64,000 bases of DNA, taken from assembly GCA_021200775.1 (NCBI GenBank), contig JAJQGB010000009.1:268353-332352 (forward strand). The letters run 5' to 3'. This DNA comes from Oscillospiraceae bacterium (lineage in GTDB: Bacteria; Bacillota; Clostridia; Oscillospirales; Ruminococcaceae). The notes beneath the pieces were generated by a model. The model was not told the DNA's origin. It worked only from the letters and a program-made list of their open reading frames with translations, and made no database searches. Positions 43,771 through 52,507 of the stretch are shown here, in pieces. The position numbers and the translations under genes were made by a program. Position 1 is the stretch's first letter, and every line of letters starts with the position of its first letter.

Positions 43771-46659
43771 ATGGCAAAACGCCTTATTTGCGTAATAATA
43801 AGCGTTTTAATGATCGTCTCACTCCTTCCGACAAGCGTCTTCGCCGAGGTTGACGAAGACAGCCCTGCACAAGTTGAGGCTGTAGCGGAAGAGGAAGCTG
43901 AAGAAGGCGTTGACGAAGGCGGTGGTACTGCCGGAGAGGAGCCCGTTGAAGAGGAGGAAGAGGAAGAAAATCTTGGAGATGGACCTGTTGAAGGTGGAGA
44001 TATGGAAATACCGGATGATACCGTCGAAATTCAGCGTGATGGCTATACAATCTCAGGTCCTACCCTCGGCGACATCGAGGATGAAATAGAAGACGGAGAT
44101 AAAATTACTCTTATAGCTGACTGCGGAGAAACGTATACAGCTACAATTTCTGCTAGCGACGTCACCATCGACCTAGCCGGTTACACTCTTAGCCAAACCA
44201 TCACCATCGCCAGTGGCGCATCAGTAACCTTTACTGATAGCAGTGAAGCTAGCACAGGTACATATACCGGCACACTGACCGTTAGCGAGGGCGGCACCCT
44301 AATCATTTCCAGCGGCACCTATTCTGGAACTATAACCAATAACGGCACGCTGACAATCACCGGCGGCACGTTCTCTAGCAGTAGCTGGGGTGATGCTTTT
44401 GCTAGTTGTGTTGCTGAAGGTTATGTTGCTACATATGATGAAACTACTCAAACCTACACAGTTAGTGAAGTTACTGTTAGTTATGTAGCAACGAATACTA
44501 CAACCAATACTTCATATACAACTCTTCAGGCGGCTATCGATGCGGCATCTAGTGGCAATACGATTACGCTTCTTGCAAGTGTCACCGAAGATATAACCAT
44601 CGCTAGCGACGATAACATCACCCTCGACCTCGCTGGCTACACTATCACTGGCACAGGTTCGTCAAGTGTTATCACTGTAAACGGTACTTTGACTTTGAAC
44701 GATAGCACAGCAACATCGAGCACATCATCCAGTGGCACAGTAGGCACAACCCTAAACAGCGACGGTACCTATACAACCGTTTACACTGAAACTACCTACG
44801 ACAGTGAAACCGATTTGCTCACAACCACCTATCACTCCTACACTTCCGGTGCTATTACCGGGGGAGTTGGAACTAGTAAAAAGGGTGGCGGTGTTTATAT
44901 CAATACTGGAGCAACCCTTATAATGAACGGTGGTACCGTTTATAGCAATACCTTGTCAAGTAGCACAAATAGCTATGGCGCAGGAATTGCGGCATGTGAA
45001 AGCAATTTGACTATAAATGGTGGCGTTGTTGCGGGAAACACCGTAACTCAGGGCACTAGTGGCGGAGCGGGCGTTTATGTCCTTTGGGGCAGTTTTTCAA
45101 TGACCGGTGGCGCAATCTGCAATAATACTGCTAATGCTACCAACGGATATGGTGGCGGCATCTATTTCTTAAATGGAAATAAAGCTTCAGTTACATATTC
45201 AATCACTGGCGGTGTTATCAGTGGAAATACAGCGAGGTCTGGTGCAGGTATTTACGCAAATAACAGTACATTTACTCTAAGCGATGCTACTGTGATTTCT
45301 GACAACTCAATTGCAACATCAGGCACTGGCGGCGGTATTACTCTTGCGGATGGTGCTATTTTGAATATGACTGGTGGCATTATTGCTAATAACACTGCTT
45401 CTGGTAACTCATCGTCGTTCGGCGGTGGTATCTTCCTGACAGCCAACGGCACCAACAAGCTCAACATGTCTTGTGGTGTTATAGTGGGGAATACTGCTGT
45501 CGGCGGCGGAGGAGTAACTTTAAGTTATTCTGAAAGTAATGAGTTTACAATGTCCGGTGGTTTTATAACAAAAAATACAGCATCTTACTCTAGTTGGAGT
45601 TCAGCTTCCGGTACAGGCGGTGGTGTGCTTATTGATGGAACATTTACAATGACCGGGGGAGCCATCTACGGTAACACTGCTTCTCATGCTGGTGCAGACA
45701 TTGCGACAAAGGATAATGACTATTCAACAATTACCTTGATTGCCGCTTCATCTATGGAATCAGCTGATAGTAGTTCATTTTCAAACTGGGTTTGGTACTA
45801 CGATCCTGTATATGATGCTTCAGCAGGCGATAGATACAGTAAAAATGGAAGTAATACGGAGGCAACTTCTCTTAATTATTCAAGTACAAGCGGCGTTTAT
45901 CTGTACTTAATAGCTGCAGAGTCTGATTCATTCTATCTCGGCGTCTACGGCGACACAACCTCCGTCCCCGCTGAAATAGCTTCCGGCGAAGGCGAAGCTA
46001 CGATGTACGTCCTCGTAACGAGTAGCAACATCACTAACTACAGTGCCGACACGGAGGAAGCAAGCGGCGTTTATCCGACAACTTCGGAGACCTTCACTGT
46101 AACGTCAACTTCTACTGCTGATGATGGTACGGAAATAACAACGACTACAGCTCACAGCTACATCTTCGCTGGATGGTACAGTGCATCGACAGATGAGGAT
46201 GGTAAAACAACCTATACTGCATTGACTTCAGTCCCGACAGACTCTGACGCCTACGCCAAGTTCGTAGATGCGAATGTTTTGACGGTTAAGGCGCAGATAA
46301 CGAGTGGAACGGATGCAAATTCAGAAACTACAAGTATGAGATTTGTAAGTACTGTTGATACTGTAAAGTACAGTTTGGTAGGATTCTCAATCACTGTAGG
46401 CAGTACGACAAAGGATGTAACATCAAGCGATGTCTATGAGAATATATCTGGTGGTTCAACAGTTTATAGCCCGTCTGACTTCAGCGATGCGTCGACGTAC
46501 TTTGTCACATATACGTTGAAGAATATCCCGAAAGCGAGCTTTGATGCAGAAATTAAAGTTCAAGCTTGCTGGAAGACCCAGGATGGTACTATGGTATATG
46601 GTCCTACATATACCTTCAAGGTCAGCGACGGATATACTAAAACAAGTACTGATGAGTAA
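43771..46659 (+). CDS. Secreted beta-helix surface protein
   Basis: The 962-residue protein starts at ATG 43771 behind AAGGAGG with a signal peptide (MAKRLICVIISVLMIVSLLP, cleavage near VFA). An acidic Glu-rich stretch follows (residues 25-80), then a long Thr/Ser/Gly-rich region with parallel beta-helix repeats of the type MTGGAI-GNTA and ITGGVISGNTA (about residues 380-650). The C-terminal part has repeats like FTVTSTST and a VKAQITSGTDAN domain. No LPxTG or membrane anchor is visible, so attachment is unclear. Beta-helix proteins of this type are adhesins or carbohydrate-binding proteins. Confidence 0.85.
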   Translation: MAKRLICVIISVLMIVSLLPTSVFAEVDEDSPAQVEAVAEEEAEEGVDEGGGTAGEEPVEEEEEEENLGDGPVEGGDMEIPDDTVEIQRDGYTISGPTLGDIEDEIEDGDKITLIADCGETYTATISASDVTIDLAGYTLSQTITIASGASVTFTDSSEASTGTYTGTLTVSEGGTLIISSGTYSGTITNNGTLTITGGTFSSSSWGDAFASCVAEGYVATYDETTQTYTVSEVTVSYVATNTTTNTSYTTLQAAIDAASSGNTITLLASVTEDITIASDDNITLDLAGYTITGTGSSSVITVNGTLTLNDSTATSSTSSSGTVGTTLNSDGTYTTVYTETTYDSETDLLTTTYHSYTSGAITGGVGTSKKGGGVYINTGATLIMNGGTVYSNTLSSSTNSYGAGIAACESNLTINGGVVAGNTVTQGTSGGAGVYVLWGSFSMTGGAICNNTANATNGYGGGIYFLNGNKASVTYSITGGVISGNTARSGAGIYANNSTFTLSDATVISDNSIATSGTGGGITLADGAILNMTGGIIANNTASGNSSSFGGGIFLTANGTNKLNMSCGVIVGNTAVGGGGVTLSYSESNEFTMSGGFITKNTASYSSWSSASGTGGGVLIDGTFTMTGGAIYGNTASHAGADIATKDNDYSTITLIAASSMESADSSSFSNWVWYYDPVYDASAGDRYSKNGSNTEATSLNYSSTSGVYLYLIAAESDSFYLGVYGDTTSVPAEIASGEGEATMYVLVTSSNITNYSADTEEASGVYPTTSETFTVTSTSTADDGTEITTTTAHSYIFAGWYSASTDEDGKTTYTALTSVPTDSDAYAKFVDANVLTVKAQITSGTDANSETTSMRFVSTVDTVKYSLVGFSITVGSTTKDVTSSDVYENISGGSTVYSPSDFSDASTYFVTYTLKNIPKASFDAEIKVQACWKTQDGTMVYGPTYTFKVSDGYTKTSTDE

Positions 46660-46703
46660 AACAGTCAGGTGATATGTTTCTTGCTTTGAAAGGAGTGTAC
46701 GAC

Positions 46704-46826
46704 ATGAAGTACGAAGAACCAAAGTTTGCGGTTATATACTTTGACGGAGATGTTTTCGCAGATTTAACTGTTAAATCTAATGACACTAGTAGTGATAGCG
46801 GAGATTTCACTGAGCTCTTCGGCTGA
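46704..46826 (+). CDS. Short acidic peptide, type MKYEEPKF (copy 3)
   Basis: A 40-residue peptide starts at ATG 46704 behind AAGGAG. It begins MKYEEPKFAVIYFDGDVFAD and ends SSDSGDFTELFG. The start resembles the MYEKYEME peptides at 9003 and 9565, with a hydrophobic/acidic core and a Ser/Asp-rich tail. It lies between the surface protein and a gene pair that includes the second Myb/SANT-like paralogue, repeating the linkage seen at 9 kb. Confidence 0.6.
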   Translation: MKYEEPKFAVIYFDGDVFADLTVKSNDTSSDSGDFTELFG

Positions 46827-46845
46827 TATATACTAATAGCCCGAC

Positions 46846-46878
46846 ATCAGGGCGGGGGGGTCCCGCCCTGATTCTTTT
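46846..46878 (+). terminator. Terminator after the third peptide gene (contains a G7 run)
   Basis: ATCAGGGCGGG and CCCGCCCTGAT form an 11-base stem followed by TCTTTT. The G7 run at 46854-46860 is shared between stem and loop and is followed by TCC, unlike the other tracts. Confidence 0.88.
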
Positions 46879-46888
46879 AGGAGGAAAT

Positions 46889-47503
46889 ATGAAAATCGAT
46901 ACGGAGAAGAGGAAGATTTTGATTTCCGGGTGTGTGGTTGTGGCGGCGGTGATTGTGGTTGTTTGTCTGGCGCTCGTGGCTGTGCGGGCGGGGAAGCGGT
47001 CGAATGAAGCGATTACTGAGGCTTCTCAGACCGAGCCGGCGGTGACTTCGGTTTCGGAGGAGATGGAGGAGGTCACCACGACGGCGGTTACAACTACTGT
47101 CTCTGAGGAGACCACTTTGGAAACTACAACTGCGACAACAACTGCGGCTACGACAACTGCGGCGGCGACTACGACAACGGCTGGGACTACAGAGACCCCG
47201 GCTACTACCAGCGCTGACGACGGGCTGGATGTGGTCGATTTGGGAGACGAGGACGAGGTCGAGATTGAGGACAGCATCGACTTTTCCGAGCTGATTTCCG
47301 GGACTACCGCCACGACGACTCAGGCGGCAGTGACAACGGCATCGCCGGTTACCGGATACACAGGGACTTATCCGACCGGTTCGTCTACTACTGCGACTAC
47401 CACAACGACTACTGAGTCGACGACTACCGAAGCGTCTTCGGCGAACGAGCTCTCTGTTGCAACCGAGTCGACGGATGAAGTCGCCTGGGGACCGCTTTTC
47501 TGA
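46889..47503 (+). CDS. Membrane-anchored Thr-rich protein
   Basis: The 204-residue protein has a short charged N-terminus and one membrane span (ILISGCVVVAAVIVVVCLAL), then an outside region very rich in Thr, Ala and Glu with TTTTA-type low-complexity runs. A middle acidic patch reads DVVDLGDEDEVEIEDS. It is probably a surface stalk, possibly glycosylated on Thr. The start at ATG 46889 follows TAGGAGG. Composition is low-complexity, so homology cannot be judged. Confidence 0.75.
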   Translation: MKIDTEKRKILISGCVVVAAVIVVVCLALVAVRAGKRSNEAITEASQTEPAVTSVSEEMEEVTTTAVTTTVSEETTLETTTATTTAATTTAAATTTTAGTTETPATTSADDGLDVVDLGDEDEVEIEDSIDFSELISGTTATTTQAAVTTASPVTGYTGTYPTGSSTTATTTTTTESTTTEASSANELSVATESTDEVAWGPLF

Positions 47504-47518
47504 GCGGCAGGAGGATAT

Positions 47519-47746
47519 ATGACAGAAAAACAGAAACAGCAGAAGCGCCGGGAGAACATGCGCTACTACGGCAAGACCGCAAACCTCTATCCCCGACATC
47601 CGTGGACGGAAGAGGAATCGCACCGGGTATTGGAGCATACCATTCCCGACAGCGTTCTTTCGGAGGAGATTCACCGTTCGGTAAAATCCATCCAAGAAAA
47701 ACGCCGTCGCCTCAAAAAAGCGGAGAATAACAAACAAGAAGCCTGA
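47519..47746 (+). CDS. Small Myb/SANT-like protein (TANLYPR family, copy 2)
   Basis: This 75-residue basic protein is a clear paralogue of the one at 9310: RRENMRYYGKTANLYPR, then PWTEEESHRVLEHTIPDSVL and RSVKSIQEKRRRLKK. The shared residues fit a small Trp-containing helix bundle like Myb/SANT or GcrA-type DNA-binding domains. ATG 47519 follows AGGAGG. It is 15 bp after the Thr-rich gene and one gene away from the third short peptide. Confidence 0.7.
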   Translation: MTEKQKQQKRRENMRYYGKTANLYPRHPWTEEESHRVLEHTIPDSVLSEEIHRSVKSIQEKRRRLKKAENNKQEA

Positions 47747-47765
47747 GAGAAATCTCGGGCTTTTT
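47740..47765 (+). terminator. Terminator after the second Myb/SANT-like gene
   Basis: AGCCTGAGA and TCTCGGGCT form a stem with a GAAA loop, followed by TTTTT. Confidence 0.85.
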
Positions 47766-47767
47766 GC

Positions 47768-47796
47768 TTGCACTCTTCCAAAATATGCATTATAAT
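47768..47796 (+). promoter_or_regulatory. Promoter of the exported small protein gene
   Basis: TTGCAC (47768-47773) and TATAAT (47791-47796) with a 17-bp spacer. The 170-bp leader holds an imperfect stem (GCGGTGAAAAA with TTTTTCTCGCCGC near 47858-47886). Confidence 0.7.
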
Positions 47797-47970
47797 AGTG
47801 CCAGATTCATGCGAGAGTCAATAACAAAACCATATGTTACCGCACCATCCTCTCAGCGGTGAAAAAGTAAAAAATTTTTCTCGCCGCAGTGCAATAATCC
47901 CGCTTCTCAATTTGTATTACTTATAGAAAACCAATCCGAAAGGAAATAAACGATTCAAGAAGGTGGCACA

Positions 47971-48285
47971 TTGAAGAAAAAGGTTCTTGTCTTGTGTGCT
48001 TGTGTGCTATGTCTGCTTGCGGTAGCTGCTGCTATCATTATGAAAAACACAACGGTAATCGGTTCAATACAAGGAGCTGAATTGGAAACCGTTATAATTG
48101 GCGATACTATGTATCAGTATGATAGTTCATTGGAGTTTACACAAGCCGATAAAGGACGCTTTCTCGGCGTTGTTACGAACGGGAAAGATAAGTTTCGAGT
48201 ATACTCAGTTAAGGGCGATACTGAGGGTCAATACATATACAGATTGTGGGGATACGATGGCGCCTTTTACGCCAAAACAGACTAA
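47971..48285 (+). CDS. Small membrane-anchored or exported protein of unknown function
   Basis: This 104-residue protein starts at TTG 47971 behind AAGGTGG. It has an N-terminal membrane segment (VLVLCACVLCLLAVAAAIIM) and a polar outside domain with a GDTMYQYDSSLEF and RFLGVVTNGKDKFRVYSV strand pattern. It resembles small secreted clostridial proteins; I recognise no family. Confidence 0.65.
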   Translation: MKKKVLVLCACVLCLLAVAAAIIMKNTTVIGSIQGAELETVIIGDTMYQYDSSLEFTQADKGRFLGVVTNGKDKFRVYSVKGDTEGQYIYRLWGYDGAFYAKTD

Positions 48286-48396
48286 CAGAGCCCACTGTTC
48301 CGCCCCAAATGCAAGCGTGAAACGACTATCAGCGTAACCGGGCAGAATGTGGTTGCTGTCAAGAATATGAAAAACGATATGGAGGTATCACCATGA
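48286..48396 (+). pseudogene. Remnant of a Cys-rich KTR-type protein
   Basis: The frame SPLFRPKCKRETTISVTGQN (from 48286) resembles the C-terminal part of small Cys-rich KTR proteins that travel with conjugative elements (usual PLYCPKCKRETLI). One Cys is changed to Arg and the N-terminal half is missing. The resemblance is from memory. Confidence 0.45.
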
Positions 48397-48659
48397 GAAA
48401 AGTAGCAATTTGGATTGTAGCTGTTGCGTTTGTTGTCCTTGTGATAGCGATGGCGGTTATGGGGCTTGGAATCTATGAAATGGATGAGGCCGTCATCATT
48501 GTAACAGCATATATCGCTTTGCCCTGTACTGTACTCATATTTTGCGGACTTGTTTACATTAGATGGGGGTCTGCAAAATGCCCTCACTGTGGCAAACCGA
48601 GGTGGACAAACGGAAAATACTGCTCCTACTGCGGTAAGGAAATACCTGATAAGGATTAA
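48393..48659 (+). CDS. Membrane protein with a C-terminal zinc ribbon
   Basis: This 88-residue protein starts at ATG 48393 behind GGAGG. Two membrane segments (about residues 4-25 and 32-55) are followed by a double Cys-pair ribbon, CPHCGKPRWTNGKYCSYCG. Such proteins are common and uncharacterised in clostridia. It overlaps the KTR remnant. Confidence 0.75.
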   Translation: MRKVAIWIVAVAFVVLVIAMAVMGLGIYEMDEAVIIVTAYIALPCTVLIFCGLVYIRWGSAKCPHCGKPRWTNGKYCSYCGKEIPDKD

Positions 48660-48671
48660 GGAGAAATCACT

Positions 48672-49052
48672 ATGAGAAAAATATTATCTTTGTTTATAGC
48701 AATCGTAACAGCAACCCTCTGCTTCACCGCCTGCACCACCGGCGACGTTGTCCATAAGGTCTACTATAACGGCAACGAGTACTGGATTTGCGGTGCGGGA
48801 GATACGGGCGAGGGAAGCGTCCTCGAAGCCTGTGGCTTGCCTTCAGAGCTGACCGCCGACCTTTGTGGCGAATTTATCGGTTTTCTCGAATCCGCCGGCA
48901 ACAATGCTTATGAAGTTGTTGAATCAGAAACCGACATCCCTGTGTATAGCTACGCCCCACAGGAGACGGAGAACGTCTATATCGTAGAGATTGACGGCAT
49001 CTATTACGCCGCTATTCGGCACGATAGCGAAATCTATTATGGCTTGAATTAA
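48672..49052 (+). CDS. Small lipoprotein
   Basis: The 126-residue protein has a lipoprotein signal (MRKILSLFIAIVTATLCFTAC, lipobox FTAC) and an outer domain with IYYAAIRHDSEIYYGL at the end. It is expected to be lipid-anchored outside the membrane. The function is unknown. It is 12 bp after the zinc-ribbon gene and probably in the same transcript. Confidence 0.75.
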   Translation: MRKILSLFIAIVTATLCFTACTTGDVVHKVYYNGNEYWICGAGDTGEGSVLEACGLPSELTADLCGEFIGFLESAGNNAYEVVESETDIPVYSYAPQETENVYIVEIDGIYYAAIRHDSEIYYGLN

Positions 49053-49073
49053 GCCCACAAATCGCAAAACCAG

Positions 49074-49103
49074 AGCAGTCTTGCCCGTCAGGACTGCTTT
49101 TTT
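49074..49103 (+). terminator. Terminator after the lipoprotein gene
   Basis: AGCAGTC and GACTGCT form a stem followed by TTTTTT. Confidence 0.85.
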
Positions 49104-49164
49104 CAAATCTTTCTGTAAGATTCCCGCCCGAATCCATAGTGTATAGATGAAAGGAGATGATGTG

Positions 49165-49725
49165 ATGATTGAGGACAGCGAGATTATCGAGCTGTTTAAC
49201 TCCCGCTCGGAGCACGCAATTTCTGAGACCCGGGAGAAGTACGGCTCGGCTTGCCTGGCGATTTCCCGGAATATTTTGGGGAACAGCCTAGACGCCGAGG
49301 AGTGCGTGAGCGATGCGCTCCTGGCGCTTTGGAACAGGATTCCACCGGAGAAGCCGGAGCCGCTTCGGGCTTATCTCTTCCGAATCGTCAGAAATATCTC
49401 AATCACGAAGTACCACTCGAACACCGCCGGGAAGCGCAACAGCTTCTATGATGTGGCGCTTGATGAGCTGGAGGACTGCCTTGCGGGAATTACGTCGGTC
49501 GAGCAGGAGATAACAGCACGTGAGTTGTCGACGCTGATTGACCGGTTTTTGGAGACCCTTGACGAGGATTCACGGATGCTCTTCGTCCGCCGGTACTGGT
49601 ACTCCGACAGTGTCAAGGATTTGGCAGAGCGCTTCGGAACGAGCCAGAACAACCTGTCAGTTCGCCTTTCACGTCTGCGGACGAAGCTCCGCAAGTATCT
49701 ACAGAAAGAAGGATATAAAGTATGA
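49165..49725 (+). CDS. ECF-type sigma factor
   Basis: This 186-residue sigma factor has region 2 (SLDAEECVSDALLALWNRIPP, LFRIVRNISITKYH) and region 4 (LPE-type: LDEDSRMLFVRRYWYSDSVKDLAERFGTSQNNLSVRLSRLRTKLR). ATG 49165 follows AAAGGAGATG. It overlaps the next gene by four bases, the usual pairing of a sigma factor with its membrane regulator. Confidence 0.9.
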   Translation: MIEDSEIIELFNSRSEHAISETREKYGSACLAISRNILGNSLDAEECVSDALLALWNRIPPEKPEPLRAYLFRIVRNISITKYHSNTAGKRNSFYDVALDELEDCLAGITSVEQEITARELSTLIDRFLETLDEDSRMLFVRRYWYSDSVKDLAERFGTSQNNLSVRLSRLRTKLRKYLQKEGYKV

Positions 49726-50477
49726 AGAAAAATTTGATTTCAGACGCAATCACAGACATAAATCCCGCCTATGTCGAGCAGGCTTCGGATTACCAGTCTG
49801 TAGCTCACAGAGCCCGCCGCCCAAGAGTTATAGCCGCAGTAGTGGCGGCAGTAATCCTCACCGTCACAGCATTTGCCGCAGGAGGACTCCGAACCGCATC
49901 CGACGCCGCAAACAGGTGGGGAATGACGACCCTTGCCGAGTTCTTCGAGGACGGCGGAGGTGAAACCTTTGGCATCGCACCTCAGACAAGCGGAGGTTAT
50001 ACCGTGGGTGTTTTGGGAATTGCCACAGGCTACGACCTCAGTGAATACGATATGTCAGTCGACGTCGACAAGACCTACATCGTCACTTCTATCGAGAGAG
50101 CAGACGGCGAAGCCCTCACCGACTACCCCGACATCTGGGTGAGTACATTTATTTCCGGCTATGAGCCGTGGATGGTCAACAACCTCACACTCGGTGCCGG
50201 TGAGTTTTGGATGCACATCGAGGACGGTGTAGAGTATTTCATTGTGGAAACGACCAATGTCACCGCATTTGCCGACCACACGGTATATGTAGCCGTATAT
50301 TCATACAGAGGTGAGAACGTCATCCCGCTAAAAGATGAAGCATACACGCTGAACGATGACGGCACCATCTCGGTGGTTGAAGGCTATGACGGAGTCGCAA
50401 CCCTGTTCGAGATTCCGCTTGACGAAGCCCTCGCCGACCCCGAAGCCGCAGAGGCACTTATCGAGAAAATCTATTGA
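49722..50477 (+). CDS. Single-span membrane protein, probable anti-sigma partner
   Basis: The 251-residue protein has a short inside N-terminus (about 35 residues), one membrane span (VIAAVVAAVILTVTAFA) and an outside domain. It is coupled to the sigma gene by ATGA. This fits a regulator that holds the sigma factor at the membrane. No zinc anti-sigma motif is visible, so the role is from context only. Confidence 0.7.
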   Translation: MKKNLISDAITDINPAYVEQASDYQSVAHRARRPRVIAAVVAAVILTVTAFAAGGLRTASDAANRWGMTTLAEFFEDGGGETFGIAPQTSGGYTVGVLGIATGYDLSEYDMSVDVDKTYIVTSIERADGEALTDYPDIWVSTFISGYEPWMVNNLTLGAGEFWMHIEDGVEYFIVETTNVTAFADHTVYVAVYSYRGENVIPLKDEAYTLNDDGTISVVEGYDGVATLFEIPLDEALADPEAAEALIEKIY

Positions 50478-50491
50478 GATTAAGGCAAAAG

Positions 50492-50518
50492 AAAAAGGCT
50501 CGCAATGAGCCTTTTTTA
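50492..50518 (+). terminator. Terminator after the sigma operon
   Basis: AAAAAGGCTC and GAGCCTTTTTT form a stem and T run. Confidence 0.88.
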
Positions 50519-50520
50519 TA

Positions 50521-50549
50521 TTGACATTTTCAACGGGAGATGTTATCAT
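50521..50549 (+). promoter_or_regulatory. Promoter of the helicase pseudogene
   Basis: TTGACA (50521-50526) and TATCAT (50544-50549) with a 17-bp spacer. Confidence 0.75.
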
Positions 50550-50584
50550 AGAACTAAAGTTTCAGAATAACAGGCGGTGAAGAG

Positions 50585-52460
50585 ATGACTTATTCCGAGT
50601 TCGGAGAAAAATATGATATCCGGCTTAACTCTCAGCAGGAGCAGGCTTTGCTTGCAGTTGATGGTTCGAACCAGCTGATTGCCGTTCCCGGCTCGGGCAA
50701 AACCACCGTTCTGGTCGCTCGCCTCGGCTACATGACACTTGTCAAAGGCATCGACCCGAGAAAAATCCTTGCGATTACCTTCACCAGAAAAGCCGCAGAG
50801 GAGATGAAAGAGCGTTTTTGCCGGAAGTTCGGAGACGAAACCGGCAATCAGATCAGCTTCCGCACTCTCAACAGCCTGTCGCTCGAAATATATAACCGTT
50901 TTTGCGAAGACACCGGCAAGAGAAAGAGAACTCTCGAAGAATCGAACAAGAAAAAGCGCTGCGCCGATGCGTATAGAATGGTCTGCCACGAGGAACCGTC
51001 GGAGGAGGATATTCAGACACTAATGTCCGGCATTTCCTACGTCAAGAATCCAGCATGAAATAATCCACATGCTTTCCGGCGGGAATAATATCTTTATGGT
51101 GGGCGACGAGGACCAGAGCATTTATGGCTTCCGTGGTGCATATCCGACGGCGTTTCTGGATTTCGGGACAGATTATAAAAATGCGCATGTCCTCCGGATA
51201 GAGACCAATTACCGCTCCACCGAGCAGATAGTCGCAAAATCTCAGGAGTTTATCTCCAAAAATGCCGGTCGTTATGAGAAGCATATGACCTCTGCCAGAG
51301 GAAAAGGCGAGGATGTACATCTGATAAAGGTGAACACCGTCGAGGAGCAGTATTACAAAATTCTTGAAACAGCAAAGACAGCGACTGGCGAAACAGCAAT
51401 TTTATATCGTGATAACGAAAGCGCAATAGTGCTTGTCGACCTTTTCCTGCGCAATAAAATCGATTTCAGGCTCAAAAAGCCGGAGCAAAACGTCTTCAAC
51501 AGCCGGGTAGTCAAGGATATCAAGGACTATCTGACGATAGCGGTAAATCCGAATTCCCGGAAATCCGCCGATGCGTTCGGAAGAATCTGCAATCACGGAA
51601 TCATCTTCATGAAGAAAGAGCAGAAGCAATATGTCATAAATAATTGCAGAAGAGGGATGCCACTGTTTGCGGCACTTGAGGAAGAGATGAAGTATGTAAA
51701 GAGCTGGCAAAAAGACAGAGCGTCGGATTTCGAGAGAATTATGAAAAGACTTTTGGAACAGAACACGTGTGGTGCAATCGAAACATTGATGGCAAACGGC
51801 TACGGCAAGTATCTGGACGAGATAGGCGCCGGCAAGAGCAGAATCGAAGTCTTAAAAATGCTTGCCAAGCAGGAGCCGAATATATCAAAGTTCTTGGACC
51901 GTCTTGAACTGCTCGAATCCGAAATGATGAAAGACTCCGTAAATAAAAACGCCATCGTCACTCTGTCCACGATTCACACCAGCAAGGGTCTTGAATACGA
52001 TAATGTCTGTATCATAGATGTTTACGACGGGCGTTTCCCGTCGACCAAGACAAATAATTTCACAGTCAGCAAGGACAGCCCCGACAGCGCAATGGAAGAG
52101 CGCCGGCTTTTCTATGTCGGAATGACCCGGGCAAAGAACAATCTGATTCTTTTCAGCATCAAAGACTCCCCAAGCCAGTACATAGAAGAACTTTTCCCGG
52201 AAATCTGGGTAGAACGTAAAAGAAATCAATCTGCGCAAATCCAGCCGACGAAAAAGCAACAGTACACTGCGCCCAAGCCCCGCAAATCTTCATCGACAAA
52301 TGCCAGCCGTGTACCCGTAACACCTGCCACTCCAATCGCTCCCAAAAAAGATGCTCCCAGCTACTATGAGCAGATGCTCCGTGAGAAAATCCGCGAGGAA
52401 AACCGCAGAAAGATTCAGGAGAGGCTGAGGTACAATATTGAGAAAAACTCAAAAAAATAA
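50585..52460 (+). pseudogene. UvrD/PcrA-type helicase with an internal deletion
   Basis: The N-terminal part (to 51058) has the Q-motif LNSQQEQALLAVDG, Walker A AVPGSGKTT and ITFTRKAAEEMKERF (motif Ia), and ends SYVKNPA. The second part (from about 51051) has GDEDQSIYGFRGA (motif III), NYRSTEQIV, TIHTSKGLEYDNV (motif V) and FYVGMTRAKNNL (motif VI). The Walker B DExx box (motif II), which should lie between, is gone, with the frame. The tail has a long basic extension. A functional helicase cannot be made. Confidence 0.88.
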
Positions 52461-52483
52461 AAGGGTTCCCGTGAGCCTTTTTT
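52461..52483 (+). terminator. Weak terminator after the helicase pseudogene
   Basis: AAGGGTTC and GAGCCTT pair imperfectly before a T run. Confidence 0.45.
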
Positions 52484-52507
52484 ATTGTGCTATAGTTTGC
52501 GAAATCA

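Noticed and set aside
46854-46860. G7 run in the terminator at 46846 as a phase-variable switch
   Set aside because: It is followed by TCC and is explained by the GC-rich terminator stem, so it is counted only as a possible member.
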